Part shown: positions 5,833-10,504 of the stretch, in pieces
Layout of the letters: each line of letters opens with the position of its first letter
Position numbering within the stretch: position 1 is the first letter of the stretch
Assembly (NCBI GenBank): GCA_040255445.1
Contig: JBDZUZ010000137.1
Location: forward strand, 1-10,504
From: JBDZUZ01 sp040255445
GTDB taxonomy: Bacteria > Planctomycetota > Phycisphaerae > Phycisphaerales > UBA1924
DNA length: 10,504 nt
Direction of reading: 5' to 3'
The notes under the pieces: generated by a model
The model's input: only the letters and a program-made list of their open reading frames with translations
What the model was told of the DNA's origin: nothing
Database searches by the model: none
Translations under genes and position numbers: made by a program

Positions 5833-6636
5833 TCACCCGCCCGTGCCCGGGATCGTCACCGGGCCACGCGGCGTCTGCTTCTTGATCGGGCCGCCGTCCT
5901 TCTCGCCCTCGCTCTCGGGAGCATCGGGGATCTCGTTCGCTTCGCCCAGATCAAGCCCATCGGTCGGCGGCATCCAGGTCGACATCTCGCCCATGAGATC
6001 CATCACCGCCATGCCGTCCCAGTCGCTCGCCCGCGGCCGCGTCTCGCTGATCGACGGCGACGGCACGAACGTCCAGCTCCCCGACCCCGGGTTCAGCGTG
6101 ACCGCGGTCCAGCCCAGCACATAGCTGACGCCCGGCTCCTGGATCGCGAAGAACACGCTCGCGCCGGAGCTGGGCAGCGCAGCGCCCGGCATCTCCTGCA
6201 TGCCAACCACGCGGACCGCCTCGATCTTCTCCGTCGAGCTCTCCCACAGGCCTTCCGCCGCGAGCTGATCGAGGATCTGCTTGCCGCTGGGGTCGAGCTT
6301 GCTCGCGAACGCGGACTCATCGCCACGCGCCAGCGCATCGGCGAACCCGATCACCGCCCGCGCCAGCGTGTCGTCGATCGGCGCCACCTCCTGCGGGAAC
6401 TGCACCCGCGCATCGGGCTTGATCGACTGCATCACCGGATCGATCTCGATCGGCTCCGGGACCGGCGGCGGCGGCGGTGGGGGAGGCGGCGGGGGCGGCG
6501 GGGCCTTCTTCTCCTCGCACCCAACCATCACGCCCGGCGCCACCGCGCCCGCGGCGACCACCAGCCCAACGCAGCCCAGCGCGGCTACGCGCCCGCTACG
6601 ACGAACAAACTCTGCAACCCGGTCACGGCGTGTCAT
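5833..6636 (-). CDS. Predicted lipoprotein with polyproline stretch, encoded between fabD and fabG
   Basis: I do not recognise a named family in these 267 residues. A basic N-terminus (RRDR, RR, R) and hydrophobic helix (18-36) end in VMVGC, a lipobox-like motif with Cys40 as the probable lipidated residue. Glu41-Glu42 follow, without the inner-membrane Asp signal, so an outer-membrane or periplasmic position is possible. Residues 46-58 are 13 prolines in a row, probably a rigid spacer. A globular part (about 86-195, beginning LARAVIGFADALARGDESAF) resembles NTF2/SnoaL-like alpha-plus-beta folds in pattern only. The last 70 residues are acidic, then Pro/Gly-rich, and low in complexity. The ATG at 6636 lies inside the end of fabD (14-base overlap), with AAGGTG seven bases before it, so translation is coupled to fabD. 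A terminator-like hairpin follows the gene. A function in lipid or envelope biology is only suggested by position. Confidence 0.85.
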   Translation of the reverse strand: MTRRDRVAEFVRRSGRVAALGCVGLVVAAGAVAPGVMVGCEEKKAPPPPPPPPPPPPPVPEPIEIDPVMQSIKPDARVQFPQEVAPIDDTLARAVIGFADALARGDESAFASKLDPSGKQILDQLAAEGLWESSTEKIEAVRVVGMQEMPGAALPSSGASVFFAIQEPGVSYVLGWTAVTLNPGSGSWTFVPSPSISETRPRASDWDGMAVMDLMGEMSTWMPPTDGLDLGEANEIPDAPESEGEKDGGPIKKQTPRGPVTIPGTGG

Positions 6637-7588
6637 TCGAATTCACCTTGATGTTCTTGTCGATCCGGCGCATCAAGCCGGCGAGCGTCTTGCCCGGAGC
6701 CAGTTCCTGATACTCGCCCTTCGCGTGCGTCGCCAGCCACTGGCAGGACTGCGACCACTTCACCGGGCTCGTGAGCTGTTCCGACAGACGCCGACGGATC
6801 GTCGACGCTTCATCCTTTCCGTTCGCCGCCGCGTGCGGTTCGGCTGTCACGTTCGAAACCACCGGGCACCGTGGCGACTTGATCGGCGTCTTGGCGAGCG
6901 CGGCCTCCAGCCGCTCCGCCGCGGGCCGCATCAAGGGCGAATGGAACGCCCCCGCGACCTGAAGCACCGTCGCCCGCAGCCCCATGCCCGAAGCAACCTC
7001 CGCCGCGCGGTCGCACGCCGCCCGGTGCCCAGAGAGCACGATCTGCCCGGGGGCGTTGAAATTCGCGCACACCAGCACATCCGGCCCGCGTGCGGCATCG
7101 CACACCTGCTGCGCCTGGTTCTCGTCCGCACCGATCAGCGCGACCATCCCGCCGCCCCCGCCCGAAGTCGCCTGCGGATCTTCCGCGGCGTCCTGCATCG
7201 CGCGGCCACGCAGCGTCACGAGTTCGAGCCCATCCTCGAACGACATCGCCCCCGCGATCGTCAGCGCTGTGTACTCGCCCAGCGACAGCCCCGCCGCGGC
7301 GGCGATGGGTTGTTCACCGTTGCCCATGTTCCACTTCGCCAGCAAAGCCCGCCAGCACGCGATCGACGTCACGAAGATCGCCGGCTGCGAGATATCGGTG
7401 CGGTTGAGCCGGTCGGCCGGCCCCTCGAAGCAGAGGGTCGAAAGGGGAGCGCCCAGCCGGTCGCCGAGCTGCTTGTCCGCGGCGTCAAAGACGGCCCGGG
7501 CCTCGGGGCTGGCGTCGTACCACGCCTTCCCCATGCCCACCGCCTGAGCCCCTTGCCCGGGGCAGATCACGATGACCGGTGTTGCCAT
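6623..7588 (-). CDS. fabD: Malonyl-CoA:ACP transacylase FabD
   Basis: This gene encodes 321 residues, near the usual length of about 310. FabD moves malonyl from CoA to acyl carrier protein, supplying the extender unit for fatty-acid synthesis in the cytoplasm. Family motifs are all present: GQGAQ (11-15), the nucleophile elbow GLSLGEYTAL with Ser102, Arg127 for the malonyl carboxylate, NAPGQIVLSG (178-187), and catalytic His216 in AGAFHSPLM. Ser-to-Arg spacing of 25 equals that of E. coli FabD (Ser92, Arg117). A Gly-rich insert (TSGGGGG, 141-147) lies in a loop after the Arg helix. The ATG at 7588 places GQGAQ at the usual distance; the ribosome site is weak. It follows fabH by 86 bases and its stop codon lies within the next gene. 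Confidence 0.96.
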   Translation of the reverse strand: MATPVIVICPGQGAQAVGMGKAWYDASPEARAVFDAADKQLGDRLGAPLSTLCFEGPADRLNRTDISQPAIFVTSIACWRALLAKWNMGNGEQPIAAAAGLSLGEYTALTIAGAMSFEDGLELVTLRGRAMQDAAEDPQATSGGGGGMVALIGADENQAQQVCDAARGPDVLVCANFNAPGQIVLSGHRAACDRAAEVASGMGLRATVLQVAGAFHSPLMRPAAERLEAALAKTPIKSPRCPVVSNVTAEPHAAANGKDEASTIRRRLSEQLTSPVKWSQSCQWLATHAKGEYQELAPGKTLAGLMRRIDKNIKVNSNDTP

Positions 7589-7660
7589 GCCCGATTCTAA
7601 CGACCTGGCCGCATCGCGACACGGACCGCGGGACCGCCGCGGGGCTCAATTCGCGTGTTC

Positions 7661-7676
7661 GAGGCCGCCCGGCCTC
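7661..7676 (-). other. Hairpin at the fabH stop codon
   Basis: GAGGCC (7661-7666) and GGCCTC (7671-7676) pair perfectly around a 4-base loop. The stem includes part of the fabH stop codon (7675-7677) and is not followed by a T-tract. It could stabilise or process the plsX-fabH message, or partly reduce read-through into fabD. The evidence is a perfect but short repeat in GC-rich DNA. Confidence 0.3.
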
Positions 7677-8697
7677 AGCACCGCCACAGGCTGCTGCCCC
7701 AGGTCAGCCCGCCGCCGAACGCCACGAACATGATCCGCTTGCCCGGTCCCACCCGGCCCGCCCGCCACAGTTCATCCAGGCACAGCGGCACCGAAGCGCC
7801 GACCGTATTGCCGTACCGGTCGATGTTGACGTACAGCTTGTCCTCGGAGAGGCCGAACCGCTCGCGGGCGGCGCCCAGGATCCGGGCGTTGCTCTGGTGG
7901 CAGATGAACATGTCGACCTTGTCCGCCGTCAGCTTCGCCTTGTCGAGCGTCTGCTGGATGAGCTGCGGGAAGGTGCCCACGGCGAACTTGAAGACCGAAG
8001 CGCCGTTCATCTGGACGTGGTTGTACTTGCCGTCATCAACCTCGGCCCCGGCCGGGAAGTCGTGCACACACTCGGGGACGTAGATCTCTTTCCACCCCGC
8101 GCCCTCGGCGTGCATCGCCTGCGCCTCGATGCCCAGCGTGGCATCATCAGTCGCCTTGAGCACCGCCGCGCCCGCGGCATCGCCGAAGATGATCGAGGTG
8201 CCCCGCCCCGCCGTGGAGTAGTCCATCAGCGTCGAGAGGCAATCCGCGCCGATCACGCCGATCGTGCGGTACGCGCCGCCCTTGATCAGGTCGTGGGCGA
8301 CATTCATCGCGAAGACGAACCCGCTGCACGCCGCGTTGAGATCGAAAGCCCCCAGCCCCGGCACGCCCAGCTCGTTCGCAACCAGGCACCCCGACGCCGG
8401 GCAGGCCATCTCGGGCGTCATCGTCGCGACGATGATCAGGTCCAGGTCCTTGGGCTCGAGGTGCGCTGCCGCCAGAGCCTTGCGCATCGCCGCGGCGCCC
8501 AGCGTCGCGGTCGATTCACCCTTCGACCGGTCGATGATGCGCCGCTCGCGGATCCCCGTCCGCTGGACGATCCACTCGTCGGTGGTCTCCATCATCTTCT
8601 CGAGGTCGGCGTTGGTCAGCCGACGCTCGGGCACGGCCGAGCCTGTCCCCGCGATGCGGACACCGATGGCCGCGCCGGTCCGTGCACCCGTCGTCAT
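7675..8697 (-). CDS. fabH: 3-oxoacyl-ACP synthase III FabH
   Basis: This gene encodes 340 residues. FabH condenses acetyl-CoA (or a branched starter acyl-CoA) with malonyl-ACP, starting fatty-acid synthesis. The thiolase-fold catalytic triad is complete: Cys124 in DLNAACSGF, His267 in ICHQSNARI, and Asn297 in YGNTVGAS. The His-Asn distance of 30 equals that of E. coli FabH (His244, Asn274). TDEWIVQRTGIRERR (39-53) and the C-terminal GGGLTWGSSL are further family marks. The frame stays open to 8799, but the ATG at 8697 is chosen: it forms ATGA with the plsX stop codon, and the N-terminus then begins just before the first strand (VRIAGTGSAVPERRLTN), as in the family. The stretch between 8697 and 8799 would be Arg/Gly-rich and out of family. 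Starter preference cannot be told from sequence. Confidence 0.96.
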   Translation of the reverse strand: MTTGARTGAAIGVRIAGTGSAVPERRLTNADLEKMMETTDEWIVQRTGIRERRIIDRSKGESTATLGAAAMRKALAAAHLEPKDLDLIIVATMTPEMACPASGCLVANELGVPGLGAFDLNAACSGFVFAMNVAHDLIKGGAYRTIGVIGADCLSTLMDYSTAGRGTSIIFGDAAGAAVLKATDDATLGIEAQAMHAEGAGWKEIYVPECVHDFPAGAEVDDGKYNHVQMNGASVFKFAVGTFPQLIQQTLDKAKLTADKVDMFICHQSNARILGAARERFGLSEDKLYVNIDRYGNTVGASVPLCLDELWRAGRVGPGKRIMFVAFGGGLTWGSSLWRC

Positions 8698-9833
8698 CGC
8701 GCTGCGCCTCCGTTGGCCCCCACCGGCTCGGTCGTCTCGGCGCGGGCTGCGCTGGCCGCAGCGCCCGCCGGCAGCTGCAACTCGACCGCCGCGTTGCACT
8801 CGGCGATCCGCTTGACGATGAGTTCATTGATGTTCGCCGAAACGAACGCCCGCGAGTTGCGGATCGCAGCGCGGATCGTCCGCGGCTCGCTGCTGCCGTG
8901 CGCAATCACACAGCAGCCGTTGACGCCCAGGAGCGGCGCGCCGCCGTGCTCGTGGTAGTCGTTCTTCGCGTAGATCGACTTGACCACCGGCTCGAACTTC
9001 AGCGCGAGCATCGGATCATGCGCCATGATTTCCGCCGCGATCGCCTTGAAGAGGCTCTTGGCCATGCCCTCGGCCGCCTTGAGCAGCGTGTTGCCCACCA
9101 GGCCGTCGGTCACCACAACATCCGCAGCGCCATCGAAGAAGTCTCGCCCCTCGATGTACCCGATGTAGTTCAGCCCGGGCGTCTTCTTGAGGAGATCACG
9201 CGTCTCCTTGATCATCCCCGTGCCCTTGCCCTCTTCCGAGCCGATGTTCATCAGCGCAACGCGGGGCCGCTCGATCTTGAGCACCTCGCGGGCGACCACA
9301 TCCGCCATCACACCGTACTGCCACAGATGCTCGGCCTTGGGCTCCGGGTTCGCGCCGGCATCGGTCAGGATCACCGGCCCGTGGAAGACCGGCACCGTTA
9401 CCGCGATGCCCGGACGCAGCACGCCCGGCAGACGACGCATGTGCATCATCGCCGCGGCGACGCAGGCGCCGGTATTGCCCGCCGACAGCACCGCATCGCA
9501 GTGCGCTGCGTGCCCCGGCGAGCCGTACATCGCCATCTTGGAGATCGAAGAATCCGCCTTGGCCCGCACGGCCTTCGCCGCGGACTCGCCCATCTCGATG
9601 ACCTGCGTCGCGTTGACGATCTCGATGCGCGGGTCGTCAGCGCGGATGCCGCGGTCGGCGAGGTATTCCTTGATCAGCCCCTCGGGGCCGATCAGCACGA
9701 GGGTGTCACCCTCGGGGACGTGGTCGAGCGCCATGACGCAACCCTTGAGGATTGCATCCGGCGCGTGATCGCCCCCCATCACATCCACGGCGATTCGGAC
9801 GGACTTCCGGGGCGATGCTGCTTCCATATGCAT
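8694..9833 (-). CDS. plsX: Phosphate acyltransferase PlsX
   Basis: From the ATG at 9833 this is 379 residues. PlsX converts acyl-ACP and phosphate to acyl-phosphate, the donor used by PlsY to make lysophosphatidic acid; it is a peripheral membrane enzyme. Family segments are AVDVMGGDHAP (15-25), SAGNTGA (117-123), RPGIAV (140-145), TDAGANPE (157-164), LMNIGSEEGKGT (194-205) and IEGRDFFDGAADVVVTDG (227-244). The core ends near VKRIAECN, and about 30 Ala-rich residues follow, longer than usual. Starts at 9833 and 9827 (MHMEAAS) are both possible; the open frame to 9926 adds an Arg/Pro-rich stretch unlike PlsX. No clear ribosome site precedes either. The TGA overlaps the fabH ATG (ATGA), showing translational coupling. 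It lies 216 bases after rpmF, the standard order in many bacteria. Confidence 0.95.
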   Translation of the reverse strand: MHMEAASPRKSVRIAVDVMGGDHAPDAILKGCVMALDHVPEGDTLVLIGPEGLIKEYLADRGIRADDPRIEIVNATQVIEMGESAAKAVRAKADSSISKMAMYGSPGHAAHCDAVLSAGNTGACVAAAMMHMRRLPGVLRPGIAVTVPVFHGPVILTDAGANPEPKAEHLWQYGVMADVVAREVLKIERPRVALMNIGSEEGKGTGMIKETRDLLKKTPGLNYIGYIEGRDFFDGAADVVVTDGLVGNTLLKAAEGMAKSLFKAIAAEIMAHDPMLALKFEPVVKSIYAKNDYHEHGGAPLLGVNGCCVIAHGSSEPRTIRAAIRNSRAFVSANINELIVKRIAECNAAVELQLPAGAAASAARAETTEPVGANGGAAR

Positions 9834-10025
9834 TTCTAGGGGTCGTGCCGGCGTGAAAGCCTGTGCGTGCCGGCGAAGGGCCATGCGGCCCGGTGCGGTG
9901 GCCCGGCGCGGCGGCGTGAACTGCACGCGGCCGGACCATGGAAACGGCCGAACTCAGCAACGACCGTGGCTCTTCACCACGCCGCGTGCCGAATCCGGCC
10001 ACACATGCCTACCCACCCTCGCAAC

Positions 10026-10042
10026 CGGACCGGAACGGTCCG
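10026..10042 (-). other. Hairpin just after rpmF
   Basis: CGGACCG (10026-10032) and CGGTCCG (10036-10042) form a perfect 7-bp stem with a GAA/TTC loop, beginning seven bases beyond the rpmF stop codon. No T-tract follows on the minus strand, so it is not a standard intrinsic terminator. It may mark a processing point or partial attenuator between rpmF and plsX. The rest of the 9834-10049 spacer shows no gene that I can support. Confidence 0.35.
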
Positions 10043-10049
10043 CGCGGAA

Positions 10050-10256
10050 TCAGGCCGACTTCTTCGACACGCCGATGCCGAGCTTGGCAACCTTGATCTT
10101 CAGCCCGGGGCGGACGTAACCCGACTCGGCGCAGACCCGGTGGTGCTGCTTGGGCATGTTCGTGAGCGGGCAGAGGCCCGGCGTAACACCCGTCAGAGCG
10201 TGGTGCGACCGGCGACGACGCGTCCGGCCATAGCTTTGTCTCATCGGAGGCAGCAT
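10050..10256 (-). CDS. rpmF: 50S ribosomal protein bL32
   Basis: This gene encodes 68 residues, within the range of L32. It is a structural protein of the large ribosomal subunit near the peptidyl transferase centre region. The basic RTRRRRSHHAL (10-20) is the L32 signature region, followed by the ribbon CPLTNMPKQHHRVCAESGYV (29-48) and a final basic tail (KIKVAKLGIGVSKKSA). In zinc-binding L32 the ribbon has CxxC twice; here the first Cys of each pair remains (Cys29, Cys42) while the second is Thr32 and Ser45, so a four-Cys zinc site is absent. The start at 10256 is set by AAGGGAG eight bases upstream; the ATG at 10244 would shorten the protein by four residues and has no such site. It leads the rpmF-plsX-fabH-fabD-fabG cluster. 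A longer open frame to 10379 is probably leader. Confidence 0.93.
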   Translation of the reverse strand: MLPPMRQSYGRTRRRRSHHALTGVTPGLCPLTNMPKQHHRVCAESGYVRPGLKIKVAKLGIGVSKKSA

Positions 10257-10264
10257 TGCGACCA

Positions 10265-10271
10265 CTCCCTT
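10265..10271 (-). promoter_or_regulatory. Ribosome binding site of rpmF
   Basis: Read on the minus strand this is AAGGGAG, eight bases before the ATG at 10256. It is the strongest site in the minus-strand cluster, as expected for a ribosomal protein gene, and it argues against starts at 10379 or 10244. Confidence 0.7.
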
Positions 10272-10411
10272 CAGACACCCGCGGCCGAGGCCCGATGGGG
10301 CCGCGACCGCGTCGATCTTCTTCGAAAAACAACCAGCGAAACCGCCCGAGGCCGCGGCGAAGCCGCACCAGCCGAACACCGGCCAGATTTCCGCTCCGGG
10401 CAGAGTCGAGA

Positions 10412-10440
10412 ACGGTAGACCACCCCCCGCCCCCCGTCAA
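10412..10440 (-). promoter_or_regulatory. Candidate sigma-70-type promoter for rpmF and the fab cluster
   Basis: On the minus strand TTGACG (10440-10435) matches five of six -35 consensus bases. After a 17-base G-rich spacer, TACCGT (10417-10412) matches three of six -10 bases. The implied transcript would have a leader of about 150 bases before rpmF. The -35 element and spacing are good and the -10 is weak. No other candidate in 10257-10504 is better. Confidence 0.4.
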
Positions 10441-10504
10441 CGCTCTACAAAGAGCCCCGGCCCCCTCCCGCACGCCAGGCCCCCCTCACCCGCCCGACCC
10501 CGGC

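Noticed and set aside
8698..8799. Longer N-terminus for FabH
   Set aside because: The added 34 residues are Arg/Gly-rich and lie within plsX; the ATGA junction at 8694-8697 is a far better start.
6281..8958. Two long plus-strand open frames opposite fabD and fabH, one with a poly-Gly stretch
   Set aside because: Both are antisense to genes with full catalytic motifs. The poly-Gly is the reverse of the polyproline codons in the lipoprotein gene.
8682..9839. Open frame of 385 codons on the plus strand opposite plsX
   Set aside because: The translation is rich in Arg, His and Asp and shows no family motif; PlsX on the other strand is unmistakable.
9834..10049. Possible small gene in the rpmF-plsX spacer
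   Set aside because: The open frames here are short, Arg/Pro-rich, and have no ribosome site or recognisable sequence.

Overview
The window is very GC-rich and looks like the chromosome of a planctomycete, most likely of the class Phycisphaerae. Two things suggest this. The lamin-tail-domain protein at the left end finishes with the PAPG-type, PEP-CTERM-like sorting tail common in that class. The fatty-acid cluster at the right end begins with an L32 gene of unusual sequence. The assignment rests on recognised protein features, not on a database search.

Layout from left to right. (1) 109-813, minus strand: a secreted lamin-tail-domain protein with a signal peptide and C-terminal sorting signal. 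(2) A 247-base divergent intergenic region, 814-1060. (3) 1061-3418, plus strand: three closely spaced genes, namely an Eis-like N-acetyltransferase, an unrecognised four-helix membrane protein with a Pro-rich loop, and a half-size EamA/DMT transporter. (4) 10256-3453, minus strand: rpmF, plsX, fabH, fabD, a lipoprotein, fabG and a DUF2254 membrane protein. The two sides converge at about 3419-3452.

The minus-strand block is the conserved bacterial rpmF-plsX-fabH-fabD-fabG cluster, which links ribosomal protein L32 to phospholipid and fatty-acid initiation. PlsX makes acyl-phosphate for phosphatidic acid synthesis. FabD loads malonate on ACP, FabH makes the first condensation, and FabG reduces the 3-oxoacyl-ACP. 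Three details differ from the textbook cluster. A lipoprotein gene with a run of 13 prolines overlaps the end of fabD by 14 bases. A strong intrinsic-terminator-like hairpin lies between that gene and fabG. The gene after fabG is a DUF2254 membrane protein rather than acpP. Hairpins without T-tracts also sit at the ends of rpmF and fabH, so the cluster appears divided into rpmF / plsX-fabH / fabD-lipoprotein / fabG-DUF2254 segments.

No stretch longer than 300 bases lacks a gene. The largest gaps are 814-1060 (divergent promoters, palindrome), 9834-10049 (rpmF-plsX spacer with a hairpin) and 10257-10504 (rpmF leader and candidate promoter). I see no tRNA, rRNA, CRISPR array, transposase or phage gene. 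This is mostly a housekeeping region and I found no convincing new multi-gene system. The points worth a second look are the lipoprotein inserted in the fab cluster, the half-degenerate zinc ribbon in L32 and the segmentation by hairpins.
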